Source: HXMU1428-3 sp965215715 (GTDB taxonomy: Bacteria; Pseudomonadota; Alphaproteobacteria; Rhizobiales; HXMU1428-3). Taken from it: 64,000 nt of DNA. Shown piece after piece: positions 26,555-35,114 of this stretch; the stretch's first letter is position 1, and every line of letters begins with the position of its first letter. The notes under the pieces were generated by a model. That model worked only from the letters and a program-made list of their open reading frames with translations, was not told the origin of the DNA and did not search any database. The translations under genes were made by a program, and so were the position numbers. Where the stretch lies: assembly GCA_965215715.1 (NCBI GenBank), contig OZ244129.1:2976001-3040000 (forward strand), in the 5' to 3' direction.

Positions 26555-27373
26555 ATGCGCATACTGTTTTTAGGACTTGGTGTTGTAGCATCTCTTTATT
26601 TATCAGTGATTGCCGGGTTATATGTTTTTCAAGATCATTTGATCTTTGCAGCTGGGATGAGCAATCAACTTTCCGAAAAAACCTCTTTGGCAGATTTTGA
26701 TGAGGTTTCGTTTGTTGCCTCTGATGGAATTACCTTAAGTGGTTTGTATGCTAAGGCTCGGCCAGGACGCCCAAGTTTTTTATTCTTTCATGGCAAAGGG
26801 GGAACGGTTTTTAGCCGAAAACCTTTGTTGTTACAGTTGCGAAACTATGGGTTTGGTGTTTTAGCTTTTGAATATCGCGGGTTTGGAAAAAACAAAGGAA
26901 TAGCTTCTGAAAAGTTGTTTGTTCAAGATAATGTGCTTGGGTATGACTTTTTGCTAAGACAAGGGGTTGATGCTTCCCAAATTATTATATTGGGCGAATC
27001 TTTGGGGACGAATGTAGCTGTGGATTTGGCGGCAAAGCGGGGGGTTGGGGCTCTTATTTTGTTGTCTTCTATGTCTTCTTTAAAAGATATTGCTCAGCAT
27101 AGGTATCCGTTTGTACCTGTTGCGTTTTTGATAAAGCACCCCTTTCGGTCAGATTTGAAGATAGGCCGGGTTAAGGCCCCTTTTCTTGCTTTACATGGGA
27201 CAAATGATCAAAGGGTACCTCTTAAATTTGCGCGTGATTTATTTAAAAAAGCGCCTGAACCCAAAGAATTTTATGAGGTTGTAGGGGCTGGGCATAATAA
27301 TTTATATGAGTTTCCTGTTGTGGAAGAAATGGTGCGCTTTATAAAGGCTCATAAAATTGCGTATTTCAATTAG
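26555..27373 (+). CDS. Alpha/beta hydrolase with N-terminal membrane anchor (second of tandem pair)
   Basis: A 272-residue paralogue of the preceding gene: helix at residues about 4-22, FFHGKGGT, EYRGFGKNKG, nucleophile GESLGTN, Asp in HGTNDQRVP and His in GAGHNNLYEF. The catalytic triad is intact. Similarity is spread along the whole length, which points to tandem duplication followed by marked divergence; the first oxyanion loop differs (HGKGGT against HGNGGN). The coding sequence looks more AT-rich than its sister. Confidence 0.86.
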   Translation: MRILFLGLGVVASLYLSVIAGLYVFQDHLIFAAGMSNQLSEKTSLADFDEVSFVASDGITLSGLYAKARPGRPSFLFFHGKGGTVFSRKPLLLQLRNYGFGVLAFEYRGFGKNKGIASEKLFVQDNVLGYDFLLRQGVDASQIIILGESLGTNVAVDLAAKRGVGALILLSSMSSLKDIAQHRYPFVPVAFLIKHPFRSDLKIGRVKAPFLALHGTNDQRVPLKFARDLFKKAPEPKEFYEVVGAGHNNLYEFPVVEEMVRFIKAHKIAYFN

Positions 27374-27411
27374 TTGAGATTAATCAAATAAACAAACTTA
27401 AAGGGGAAGCA

Positions 27412-28416
27412 ATGTTTGAGGCATTCGCTGATACTGTTGATGTGGAGAAAGTGGCCAAGGTGGCAGAAGTTGCTGCTGAGAGGGGCTTGTCTTTGTCTGT
27501 TAAAGTATTGATGGCTGTGGGCTTATTGATCGCTGGCTATGTGCTTGCCCGTTTGGTGGCTAAAGCCATTCGCATGCGTTGCCAGAGCATTCGCGGGTTT
27601 GACCAAACCTTAACGCCGATTTTGGCGCAATCTGCCAGCTATGCGATTATTATTCTGTCCCTCATTATGGTGCTGGCCAATTTTGGTATTGAGACAACCT
27701 CAATTATTGCCGTTTTGGGCGCAGCAGGTCTGGCTATTGGTCTGGCGCTGCAAGGCACGTTGCAAAATGTGGCGGCTGGCATCATGTTATTGATTATTCG
27801 CCCGTTCAGGCGGGGGGATTATATTGAGGCGGGCAGCGCCTCTGGCACTGTTGATGAGACGGGGCTGTTTATGACGCGCATGCACACGGTGCAGGGTTTG
27901 TTTGTTGCCGTGCCCAATTCAATGATTTGGTCGAATGTTATCACCAATTACAGCCGCTTGCCCCGCCGGCGCTTGGATTTGCAAATTGGGATTTCATATG
28001 ATGCAGACCTTGATGAGGCCAGGGAGCTCATTTTGGATCTGCTCACTTCTGATGAGCGCGTGTTGGAAGAGCCAAAGCCGATTGTGGTTGTGCGCGGGCT
28101 CGGTGACAGTTCGGTTGATCTTGAATTGAGGGCTTGGGCCAAGCGCACTGATTATTGGGACCTTAATTTTGATGTCACCCGGGCGATTAAACTGGCCTTG
28201 GATGAGGCTGGGATTTCTATTCCCTATCCGCATCGCCAAATTGTGCTTTCATCGGATGCGCCTTCACAGCTTGAAAAAGAGGCAGGCCTTGAGGGCAAAG
28301 GCAATGACCAAAAGCAAACACAAGGCCGGTCTGGTAAAAAAAGGCAAAATAAACGCAAAAAGCCAGCTGAGGCAAAAACAACTGCTGCAGACACGGAAGA
28401 AGGCGGGGAGGGGTGA
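27412..28416 (+). CDS. mscS: Small-conductance mechanosensitive channel, MscS family
   Basis: A 334-residue protein with membrane helices in the first 120 residues, the pore helix rich in Gly/Ala (VLGAAGLAIGLALQGTLQNVAAGIMLLIIRPFRRGDYIE) and the beta and C-terminal domains (VPNSMIWSNVITNYSR). The family releases solutes on hypo-osmotic shock. The C-terminal 50 residues are a low-complexity Lys/Gln/Glu tail (GKKRQNKRKKPAEAKTT). AGGGGAAGC precedes ATG 27412. Confidence 0.92.
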   Translation: MFEAFADTVDVEKVAKVAEVAAERGLSLSVKVLMAVGLLIAGYVLARLVAKAIRMRCQSIRGFDQTLTPILAQSASYAIIILSLIMVLANFGIETTSIIAVLGAAGLAIGLALQGTLQNVAAGIMLLIIRPFRRGDYIEAGSASGTVDETGLFMTRMHTVQGLFVAVPNSMIWSNVITNYSRLPRRRLDLQIGISYDADLDEARELILDLLTSDERVLEEPKPIVVVRGLGDSSVDLELRAWAKRTDYWDLNFDVTRAIKLALDEAGISIPYPHRQIVLSSDAPSQLEKEAGLEGKGNDQKQTQGRSGKKRQNKRKKPAEAKTTAADTEEGGEG

Positions 28417-28554
28417 TTTTTTCGCAAATAGGGGTATGCGTTAAATTTTCTCATCAAAAGGTCTTATGTTTTCGACTTTGAGGTGGCTCGATTTTTTGTT
28501 GGCTTTGAGATAGTCTAGCGCTCAAGATTTACTGAAATTTTGAGAAGAGTTTTT

Positions 28555-30537
28555 ATGAGCGAGCATCCAACCAAAGACCGGCCCTGGTTATTCCGCACTT
28601 ATGCAGGCCATTCAACTGCCAAAGCGTCCAATGAACTTTATCGGACCAACCTTGCCAAAGGGCAAACCGGGCTTTCTGTGGCTTTTGATTTGCCAACACA
28701 GACAGGCTATGATTCTGACCATGCTTTGGCCAAGGGTGAGGTGGGCAAGGTTGGGGTGCCAATCTCTCATATTGGTGATATGCGCACCTTGTTTGATGGC
28801 ATTCCGCTGGAGGAAATGAACACCTCCATGACGATTAATGCCACGGCTGCCTGGTTGCTTTCCCTTTATATTGCGACAGCTGAAAACCAAGGGGCGGATC
28901 GCTCTAAACTGTCTGGCACGGTGCAGAATGATATCATTAAAGAATACCTCTCGCGCGGGACCTATGTGTTCCCGCCAGAGCCGTCCATGCGGTTGATTAA
29001 AGACATCATCACTTATTCTTATAAAGAAGTGCCCAAGTGGAACCCGACCAATGTGTGTTCTTACCATTTGCAAGAAGCTGGTGCCACACCGGTGCAAGAG
29101 TTGGCCTATGCGCTGGCAACAGGCATTGCGGTTTTGGATATGGTGAAGGCTTCTGGTGAGGTGTCTGATGAGGATTTCCCCAAAGTGGTGGGGCGGATTT
29201 CTTTCTTTGTCAATGCGGGCATGCGGTTTGTTACCGAGATGAGCAAGATGCGCGCCTTTGTTGATTTGTGGGATGAGATTGCGCGGGATCGTTATGGCGT
29301 GGAAGACCCTAAATTTCGCCGGTTCCGTTACGGCGTGCAGGTGAACAGTCTGGGGCTGACAGAGCCGCAACCAGAAAATAATGTCTACCGGATTTTAATC
29401 GAGATGTTGGCGGTGGTGCTGTCTAAAAAGGCGCGCGCGCGCGCTGTGCAATTGCCAGCATGGAATGAAGCGCTGGGCTTGCCGCGCCCGTTTGATCAGC
29501 AATGGTCTTTGCGTATGCAGCAGATCATGGCGTATGAAACTGACTTGCTGGAATATGCAGATATTTTTGATGGGTCTGTGGCGATTGATAAAAAGGTCGA
29601 AGAGCTGAAAGCTGAAGCGCGCGCTGAACTGGCACGGATTGAAGAGATGGGCGGGGCGGTTGCAGCGGTAGAGAGTTCTTACATGAAGCAGCGTCTTGTT
29701 GAGAGCAACACCGCGCGTCTGCGCGATATTGAGCGCGGCGACCAGATTGTGGTTGGTGTGAATAAATGGACAGAAAGTGAACCTAGCCCGCTGGCCCAAG
29801 GGGCTGATGGGGGCATTTTGACCATTCCAGAGCATGTGGAGCGCGAACAAGTTGAGCGCTTGCAGCAATGGCGTGAAAGCCGTGATCAGGCCGCTTGTGA
29901 TGCCGCGTTAGAAGAGTTGCGGGTCGCCGCCCAAGAAGGGCGCAATGTGATGGAACCTTCGATTGCTTGCGCCAAGGCGGGTGTGACGACGGGTGAGTGG
30001 GGCAATCTGTTGCGCGATGTGTTTGGGGAATACCGGGCACCGACAGGCGTTGGTAAAGCGGTGAACTCTGATGCCTCTGGCCTTGATGAGGTGCGCGCCA
30101 GTGTTGAGGCGGTCTCGCTCAAATTGGGACGCCGGGTTAAGTTTTTGGTTGGCAAGCCTGGGCTTGATGGGCACTCAAACGGGGCTGAACAAATTGCTGT
30201 GCGCGCGCGTGATGCGGGTATGGAAGTTGTCTATGAAGGCATTCGCCTAACCCCGGCGCAGATTGTGAATGCGGCTTTGGAAGAGGGCGTGCATGCGGTG
30301 GGCTTGTCGATTTTGTCTGGCTCTCACGTGCCTTTGGTCAAGGATGTGCTGGCCCGTATGAGCGAGGCGGGGATTGGTGACATACCAGTTGTGGTGGGCG
30401 GTATCATCCCGCCGGAAGATGAAGAGCTGTTAAAAGCGGCCGGGACAGCGGCTGTTTATACGCCCAAAGATTTCCAATTGAATGATATTATGGCGGATAT
30501 TGTGCGGCTTATTGAGGGGACATCCCAAGCGGCATAG
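28555..30537 (+). CDS. ecm: Ethylmalonyl-CoA mutase (protein MeaA), B12-dependent
   Basis: About 660 residues from ATG 28555 (GAGAAGAG just upstream). The barrel domain shows GLSVAFDLPTQTGYDSD, NTSMTINATA and GTVQNDIIKEYLSRGTYVFPP; the C-terminal cobalamin domain has the base-off motif LDGHSNG and GLSILSGSH, then VVVGGIIPPED. Fusion of both domains in one chain and the sequence type fit MeaA/Ecm, which turns (2R)-ethylmalonyl-CoA into methylsuccinyl-CoA in the ethylmalonyl-CoA pathway of acetyl-CoA assimilation. Methylmalonyl-CoA mutase is the close alternative. No other pathway gene is in the window. Confidence 0.9.
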   Translation: MSEHPTKDRPWLFRTYAGHSTAKASNELYRTNLAKGQTGLSVAFDLPTQTGYDSDHALAKGEVGKVGVPISHIGDMRTLFDGIPLEEMNTSMTINATAAWLLSLYIATAENQGADRSKLSGTVQNDIIKEYLSRGTYVFPPEPSMRLIKDIITYSYKEVPKWNPTNVCSYHLQEAGATPVQELAYALATGIAVLDMVKASGEVSDEDFPKVVGRISFFVNAGMRFVTEMSKMRAFVDLWDEIARDRYGVEDPKFRRFRYGVQVNSLGLTEPQPENNVYRILIEMLAVVLSKKARARAVQLPAWNEALGLPRPFDQQWSLRMQQIMAYETDLLEYADIFDGSVAIDKKVEELKAEARAELARIEEMGGAVAAVESSYMKQRLVESNTARLRDIERGDQIVVGVNKWTESEPSPLAQGADGGILTIPEHVEREQVERLQQWRESRDQAACDAALEELRVAAQEGRNVMEPSIACAKAGVTTGEWGNLLRDVFGEYRAPTGVGKAVNSDASGLDEVRASVEAVSLKLGRRVKFLVGKPGLDGHSNGAEQIAVRARDAGMEVVYEGIRLTPAQIVNAALEEGVHAVGLSILSGSHVPLVKDVLARMSEAGIGDIPVVVGGIIPPEDEELLKAAGTAAVYTPKDFQLNDIMADIVRLIEGTSQAA

Positions 30538-30548
30538 TTTGGGCGTTC

Positions 30549-30640
30549 TTTTTTGTCTCACGGGCTATTCCGCTGCTAAGGCAGCGGGCCCTCCGATGGG
30601 GCGGCGCTAAGCGCCGGGCGCCACGTAGAGGGGCGCCATG
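30549..30640. repeat. GC-rich string of short hairpins, copy A
   Basis: A T-run and GTCTCACGGGCTATTC are followed by consecutive hairpins: CCGCTGC/GCAGCGG (30570-30587), GGCGC/GCGCC (30603-30615) and GGCGCC/GGCGCC (30617-30637). CCTCCGATGGGGCGGC lies between the first two and recurs in copy C at 63411. Sharply higher GC than the surroundings. It starts 11 nt after the ethylmalonyl-CoA mutase stop. No protein-coding sense. Confidence 0.75.
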
Positions 30641-30753
30641 GGCACTCGCTAAGGCTCGCTTCCTTCTTTCGTGAATATTGTTTTGATGCTTTGTTGGGTG
30701 AGAATTTTGGTAGAGTGTTATCGTTTTCTTCTAACTGTGAACCTTGCTGTGCA

Positions 30754-30780
30754 GTCATCCCGGACTTGATCCGGGATCCA
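30754..30780. repeat. GTCATCCCGG palindrome, half-unit upstream of the GIY-YIG gene
   Basis: GTCATCCCGGACTTGATCCG with the following GGATCCA forms a palindrome of a type common in alphaproteobacterial intergenic DNA, followed by TTGCG as in the full units at 31101 and 31339. It ends 21 nt before the GIY-YIG start codon. Confidence 0.85.
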
Positions 30781-30801
30781 TTGCGATCTACCCTTTTGCT
30801 T

Positions 30802-31086
30802 ATGAGTTATTGGGTTTACATCCTTACGAACAAAAAGAATGGCACTCTTTATGTAGGTATTACCAATGACCTTGTGCGTCGGCTTGATGAGCATAAGCAA
30901 GGCTTGGGTTCTGAGTTTGTTCAAAAATATCAATTACACAAATTGGTTGCGTGTGAGGAGTTCGCTTCACCTGAAGAGGCTATTGCTAGGGAAAAGCAAC
31001 TGAAAAATTGGAAGCGACGGTGGAAGATTGACCTAATTGAAGAGATGAACCCTAACTGGGATGACCTTTCTGTTCACTTTCCTTAG
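30802..31086 (+). CDS. GIY-YIG nuclease superfamily small protein
   Basis: ATG 30802 gives 94 residues: SYWVYILTNKKNGTLYVGIT (VYI...YVG is the GIY-YIG motif), NDLVRRLDEHKQG with the catalytic Arg, EEAIAREKQLKNWKRRWK with the Glu that binds metal, and a short tail. This is the UvrC-N-terminal-like, YhbQ-type group of stand-alone GIY-YIG proteins. It is sandwiched between palindromic repeats of the GTCATCCCGG type, a recurrent association. A role in DNA transposition or repair is inference. Earlier in-frame codons at 30691 run through the repeat and are unlikely starts. Confidence 0.85.
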   Translation: MSYWVYILTNKKNGTLYVGITNDLVRRLDEHKQGLGSEFVQKYQLHKLVACEEFASPEEAIAREKQLKNWKRRWKIDLIEEMNPNWDDLSVHFP

Positions 31087-31100
31087 ATTTCGATTTCTGT

Positions 31101-31272
31101 CCTCTCCACTTGGTCATCCCGGGCTTGACCCGGGATCCATTGCGTCACGCGTGGCTTTTCGTTTAGGATTGAGTGTTTTGGAGCCAAGGCGCTATCAGTT
31201 TTTACAATCAGCAACATCCGTAAAAAGGAGAGGTGGATCCCGGGTCAAGCCCGGGATGACGGAGATTATTTG
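31101..31272. repeat. MITE-like unit 1 with inverted terminal palindromes
   Basis: The unit begins CCTCTCCACTTGGTCATCCC, then GGGCTTGACCCGGGATCCA, and ends with the inverse (GAGAGGTGGATCCCGGGTC, AAGCCCGGGATGAC). So each end is itself palindromic and the two ends are inverted relative to each other. The 100-nt core (TTGCGTCACGCG ... CAATCAGCAACATC) is not coding. It is a diverged duplicate of the unit at 31339. Confidence 0.85.
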
Positions 31273-31338
31273 TTTGTCTTTTTTTTATTGTGCACGTCTT
31301 GTTTTCGATTATTTTTTATTTGCCAGTTCTGTTTTTTG

Positions 31339-31513
31339 CCTCTCCACTTGGTCATCCCGGGCTTGACCCGGGATCCATTGCGTCACGCGCTGGGCTTTCC
31401 ATTTAGTATTGAGTGTTTTGGAGTCAAGGCGTTATCAGTTTTTTACAATCAGCAACATCTGTAAAAAGGAGAGGTGGATCCCGGGTCAAGCCCGAGATGA
31501 CGGAGATTATTTG
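31339..31513. repeat. MITE-like unit 2 with inverted terminal palindromes
   Basis: Same structure as the unit at 31101, in the same orientation, 66 nt downstream. The cores align throughout with scattered substitutions (GAGCCAAGG against GAGTCAAGG, CATCCG against CATCTG) and one added T, so the duplication is not recent. One terminal palindrome has a broken pair (CCCGAG). Short frames crossing it are not genes. The following 130 nt up to 31643 show nothing else recognisable. Confidence 0.85.
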
Positions 31514-31643
31514 GAGGGATTGGGGCTGGAAGGAATATGGGACAACAATGGCTTGTTATCTGTTTATGACTCAAAATTGATAACGAATTTTGTTATGGTA
31601 TTTTTTCAGTCTTGTGACGAGAAGACCATTTCGAGGTGCAATC

Positions 31644-32084
31644 ATGGTGGATGAGAATAAACGTAAAGAGCTAGAACAACGCCTCCACAGCGAGGTTGTT
31701 GCGTTTCATGATTTTGTTGCCCGGTGGTTCCGGGGTGAGGTTGAAGACGATGCCCCTTTGTTTGATCAACATATGAAACAAAAATTAGCGCCGGACTTTA
31801 TCAACATTCAACCCTCTGGACAGGTCCTTACCAACGAGGATTTGCTAATCCCTATTTTTCAAGCGCATGGCGTTAACCCAGATTTTGACATCAGCATCAG
31901 AGAGTTTCACTTAATGTTTGTTGGGGCAGATGGCAGCTTTGCGGTTGGTCGCTACATTGAAGACCAAACTGGAGCACGCAATACGACCCCGTCGAATAAT
32001 TCTCGGATTTCTAGTGTTGGGTTTCGTTTGGAGGATCAAATCCTATGGCAGTTTTGCCATGAGACGGGATTAAATGCGCCTTAA
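31644..32084 (+). CDS. NTF2-like (SnoaL/DUF4440-type) small protein
   Basis: ATG 31644, 146 residues, preceded by GAGGTG. The sequence has the order of an NTF2-like fold: an N-terminal helix (RKELEQRLHSEVVAFHDFVARWF), short helices, then a curved sheet with DFISIRE-like strands (FDISIREFHLMFVG, SFAVGRYIEDQTG, RISSVGFRLEDQ) ending WQFCHETGL. Such proteins are often small enzymes or binding proteins. It resembles DUF4440/SnoaL members but no active site can be assigned. The earlier in-frame codon at 31590 lacks support. Confidence 0.6.
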   Translation: MVDENKRKELEQRLHSEVVAFHDFVARWFRGEVEDDAPLFDQHMKQKLAPDFINIQPSGQVLTNEDLLIPIFQAHGVNPDFDISIREFHLMFVGADGSFAVGRYIEDQTGARNTTPSNNSRISSVGFRLEDQILWQFCHETGLNAP

Positions 32085-32160
32085 ATTTTGCGAAATTTAC
32101 GCAAAGAAAGCCCCGCCAAACCCTTTTTGGGCGCCTTAAATATTTGTAATATTACTGATT

Positions 32161-32194
32161 GCCCCCCTTTCTTTATGCAAGGGGGCTTTTCTTT
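32161..32194 (+). terminator. Rho-independent terminator after the NTF2-like gene
   Basis: GCCCCCCTT pairs with AAGGGGGC across a TCTTTATGC loop, followed by TTTTCTTT. It lies about 75 nt after the stop at 32084. Confidence 0.75.
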
Positions 32195-32220
32195 AAGGTA
32201 TTGATAAAAAATAATAAAAT

Positions 32221-32247
32221 ACGCCTCTTTCGGGGCGTGATTTTTCT
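32221..32247 (+). terminator. Second hairpin with T-run, upstream of the DUF4189 gene
   Basis: ACGCC pairs with GGCGT around TCTTTCGG, followed by GATTTTTCTTC. Together with the terminator at 32161 it isolates the DUF4189 gene from upstream transcription; the promoter of that gene should lie between 32248 and 32364. Confidence 0.6.
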
Positions 32248-32364
32248 TCTTTACGCGCTCCATTTTCGAAAATTAAAAATCGTTAATTTGTCTCTGTCCT
32301 CTCCGGCCCGTATCAATAAACCCATCAGCAACGCGAAGAATATAAACGGATTTGGAGATACATC

Positions 32365-32754
32365 ATGAAACTGAACAAAACAATTACTCACCTGCTTTCA
32401 AGCTTAACTCTAGTAGCTGCTCTTAGCTTTAACGCTGGCATTGCTCAGGCTTCTAACTATCACGGCGCCATTGCCATCTCTCCTTCTAGCAAGGCTTTGG
32501 GTTGGTCATATGATTACCGCTCTCGCCGGGCCGCTGAAACAGCAGCGCTTGCAGAATGCTACAAACATGCCAGCGACTGCCGGATTGCCACTTGGTTTAG
32601 AAATGCCTGCGGCGCGGTTTCTATCGGTGAGAATGGCGGCTGGGGTGCCAATTGGGGCCGTAGCATTCACCAGGCGAAATTGAAATCAAAGCGCCTTTGC
32701 CACCAGAATGACAGCTACTGTCAGGTTGAGCGCTGGGTGTGCACAACACGCTAA
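32365..32754 (+). CDS. Secreted DUF4189 protein
   Basis: A 129-residue protein with a signal peptide (MKLNKTITHLLSSLTLV, cleaved near AQASNYHG). The mature part shows the DUF4189 pattern: HGAIAISPSSKALGWSYDY, AETAALAECYKHASDCRIATWFRNACGAVSI, and six to seven Cys suited to disulfides in the periplasm (ECY, DCR, ACG, LCH, YCQ, VCT). Function is unknown. GGAGATACATC precedes the ATG. It is an independent unit between terminators. Confidence 0.82.
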   Translation: MKLNKTITHLLSSLTLVAALSFNAGIAQASNYHGAIAISPSSKALGWSYDYRSRRAAETAALAECYKHASDCRIATWFRNACGAVSIGENGGWGANWGRSIHQAKLKSKRLCHQNDSYCQVERWVCTTR

Positions 32755-32797
32755 ACTTTAAAAATTTTACAAGATATTCCTCCCCTAAAACTAGATA

Positions 32798-32822
32798 GAC
32801 CGCGCAAGCGGTCTCTTTTTTT
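32798..32822 (+). terminator. Rho-independent terminator of the DUF4189 gene
   Basis: GACCGC, loop GCAA, GCGGTC, then a T-rich run (TCTTTTTTTTG). Tight stem and T-run make it a strong terminator, 44 nt after the stop. Confidence 0.88.
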
Positions 32823-32900
32823 GTCTCACGGGCGTAGCCGCGAAGCGGCTGCCCTGCGACAGCGCGGCGCTTGCGCCGACGGCCATTCGGCCTACGTTTT
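32823..32900. repeat. GC-rich string of short hairpins, copy B
   Basis: Directly after the T-run of the terminator comes GTCTCACGGGCGTAG, then hairpins AGCCGC/GCGGCT (32836-32850, enclosed by GGGC/GCCC), CGGCG/CGCCG (32865-32878) and GGCC/GGCC (32881-32892). It shares the leader with copies A and C but uses different stem sequences. Not coding. Confidence 0.72.
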
Positions 32901-32939
32901 TTGTTCGGTGAGGTTCGGAAAGTTTAAAGATGTTTTATT

Positions 32940-34031
32940 TTAGATGCCGGCTTTGGCTTGCTTAATTCGTTTATAAGCTGCTTCGATTTTTGCTCGTGAA
33001 ATTTTTCCAGCTTTGACTGCATCAGCGATGATTTTGATGGTCTTTTTGGGCAGGTTTGGGTCTGGGCGTCTTGAATTGGAAATCATCAACACATCAACAC
33101 CAGCATTAATGGCGCGAATGAGGGTGTTTTTATAACCGTAATTGCTGGCTATGGCGCCCATTTGTAAATCATCGGAAATAACCAAACCGCGATAACCTAG
33201 TTTGCCGCGCAACAAACCTGAAATGGCAGGCTTAGAGATAGAAACGGGCACGCCATCGCTGGCAATTTTTTTGTGGACCAGGTGACCGGGCATGATGGCA
33301 GGGGCGTCGCCTGAATTGATCAGTTCTTTAAACGGGGTCAGCTCTTTTGGTTGCCAGGTGTTGGTGATGTTGACAAAGCCATCATGGCTATCGCCTCGGC
33401 TGGAGCCATGGCCAGGGAAATGTTTGATCACAGGGATCACGCCTAATTGGCGATGGGCTTGCACAAAGGCGCGCGAATAGGCTGTAACTTTTTGTGGGTC
33501 TGGACTGTAGGCGCGGTTCCATTTGGCAATCACCGGGTTGGCCGGGTTGACGAGCAGGTCCACAACCGGGGCGAGATTCATGTTAAAGCCAGCATTTCGG
33601 GTTATTTGTGCCAGTTTTACAAAGCTTGCTTTGGCTTGTGCGGGGCTTTGGCGTTTAGCAACAGAGCGGGCGGAAGCTATGCGTGGATAGCCAAGCTTGC
33701 GACCAAGCCTTTGTACGGAGCCGCCTTCCATATCAACGGCCAAAAACACCTTTTGGCTACCAGCGGCTTGTTTGAACAAAGAGGTTAATCCTTTAACGGC
33801 CCCCTTGCTTCTAAAATTGTAGCCCAGCATGACAACGCCGCCAACTTGGCCTGCCCGGATTTGGGCGGCGAGGCGTTTGGGGCCGGCGCCATTGGCGCTG
33901 GAGCCTTGGAAGCCCATCATCAACATTTGGCCAATCATTTTATTCAGTTGATCATCAGCTTTGGCAGGGGTCAGAGTTACACTTAGAAGAAGGCAAGCGA
34001 TTGCACTCAGTTTTAAAGTAAACGCACGCAT
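32940..34031 (-). CDS. Secreted glycoside hydrolase family 3 (NagZ-like beta-N-acetylhexosaminidase)
   Basis: A 363-residue protein with a signal peptide (MRAFTLKLSAIACLLLSV, cleavage near AKADD). VDMEGGSVQRLG, VIKHFPGHGSSRGDSHDG (the KHFPGHG loop with the acid/base His region) and GLVISDDLQMGAI with the nucleophile Asp place it in GH3. NagZ normally works in the cytoplasm in wall recycling; the signal peptide suggests that this one acts in the periplasm. It follows the MltB-like gene on the same strand by 74 nt, so both may degrade peptidoglycan together. Confidence 0.88.
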   Translation of the reverse strand: MRAFTLKLSAIACLLLSVTLTPAKADDQLNKMIGQMLMMGFQGSSANGAGPKRLAAQIRAGQVGGVVMLGYNFRSKGAVKGLTSLFKQAAGSQKVFLAVDMEGGSVQRLGRKLGYPRIASARSVAKRQSPAQAKASFVKLAQITRNAGFNMNLAPVVDLLVNPANPVIAKWNRAYSPDPQKVTAYSRAFVQAHRQLGVIPVIKHFPGHGSSRGDSHDGFVNITNTWQPKELTPFKELINSGDAPAIMPGHLVHKKIASDGVPVSISKPAISGLLRGKLGYRGLVISDDLQMGAIASNYGYKNTLIRAINAGVDVLMISNSRRPDPNLPKKTIKIIADAVKAGKISRAKIEAAYKRIKQAKAGI

Positions 34032-34105
34032 TTTAGTTCAGCTCCTCACCACAGCTCAATTGGTGGCTTTGTTAATATTCAAGATCGGTTTTGGTCTTTA
34101 AAGCC

Positions 34106-34912
34106 TTATCGATATTTTGTGAGTGTGTTGGCCAGTTTAGCAATGGTTTTTTGATAAACGGTGGCGCGGTTCCATTTTTTGAGCACTTCATAGTTGTTGC
34201 TGCCTTCGTCCCAGCCTTGCCCGGCTTGCCAGCCATTGCCTTTAAACCATGCGGCGGTTGAGGCCAGTGCATCAGGTACGGAGCGGTAAAGGTCGCGGGT
34301 TTTATTGCCATCAAAGCTAACAGCATAGTCAACATAGCGGGTGGCTAAAAATTGTGTTTGGCCAATTTCACCGGCCCAGGCGCCGCGCATTTGGCCAGGT
34401 GTTAGGTCGCCATTTTCTATGATTTTCAGGGCCGCAACCAGTTCAGCTGTAAAGAATTCAGAGCGGCGGCAATCATAAGAGAGTGTTGCCAATGACGTGA
34501 TGATGGGGAGCTTGCCCATAAAGTGACCAAAGGAGGTCTCCAGCCCCCAGATGGTGACCAGCATTTCACGTTGAACACCGTATTTCTTTTCAATGCGATC
34601 GAAAAGTTTGCGGTGTTTTTTAAATTTGCGCCTGGCAATCGGCACCATGCCTTTTGTGCGCCGCGCATAAAATTTAGCAAAGCTTTGTTTGAATGATTTT
34701 TGGCCGCGGTCTAGGCGGATGACGCGGGTTGAGTATCTGACATTTTTAAAGGCGGCATTTAATGTGCGATTGGAAATGCCTTGCTGGCGCATATCAGCTT
34801 TAAATTGTTGCAGCCATTTGCCAAAACCAGCGCTGGTGTCGCCGCATTGTCTGGCGTTTGCGGTGCCTGTGAGGGTAAAAAATATCAAGAAAAAGATGAG
34901 TGTTCTGAACAT
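34106..34912 (-). CDS. Lytic murein transglycosylase, MltB family
   Basis: A 268-residue protein with a signal peptide (MFRTLIFFLIFFTLTGTANA). The catalytic Glu lies in TIWGLETSFGHFMG; GEIGQTQFLATRYVDYAVSFDG is typical of family 3 lytic transglycosylases, which cleave the MurNAc-GlcNAc bond to leave an anhydro end. It lacks the C-terminal peptidoglycan-binding domain found in longer relatives. It is the upstream gene of a pair with the GH3 enzyme. Confidence 0.9.
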   Translation of the reverse strand: MFRTLIFFLIFFTLTGTANARQCGDTSAGFGKWLQQFKADMRQQGISNRTLNAAFKNVRYSTRVIRLDRGQKSFKQSFAKFYARRTKGMVPIARRKFKKHRKLFDRIEKKYGVQREMLVTIWGLETSFGHFMGKLPIITSLATLSYDCRRSEFFTAELVAALKIIENGDLTPGQMRGAWAGEIGQTQFLATRYVDYAVSFDGNKTRDLYRSVPDALASTAAWFKGNGWQAGQGWDEGSNNYEVLKKWNRATVYQKTIAKLANTLTKYR

Positions 34913-35114
34913 GATGGTGTGCCCGTTTTGTTTTTATGGCCTGACTTTATGGTAATTGCCTGATTTTGGCAATAAAGAGACTTTAGCTTATGAATAACTG
35001 CTTTTTTTAAATTTTAAGCATTTGATTTGATCAAATTCTTTTTCATTTTTCTGTTAGATTGGCAGATTTTAGCTTTACGGGGAGAGCAAATTCATCCCTT
35101 AATTAAACCCAATT

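Noticed and set aside
28612..29370. 252-codon minus-strand frame opposite ethylmalonyl-CoA mutase
   Set aside because: Shadow of a clearly coding strand, with Arg/His-rich sequence and no motif.
30549..31513. Repeats at 30.5-31.5 kb as a CRISPR array
   Set aside because: Only a few palindromic copies, irregular spacing, conserved cores instead of unique spacers, and no cas genes.
31061..31654. Three short plus-strand frames across the MITE-like units
   Set aside because: They translate the repeat units (for example the palindromes as SRAxPG-type stretches) in several frames and have no ribosome-binding sites.
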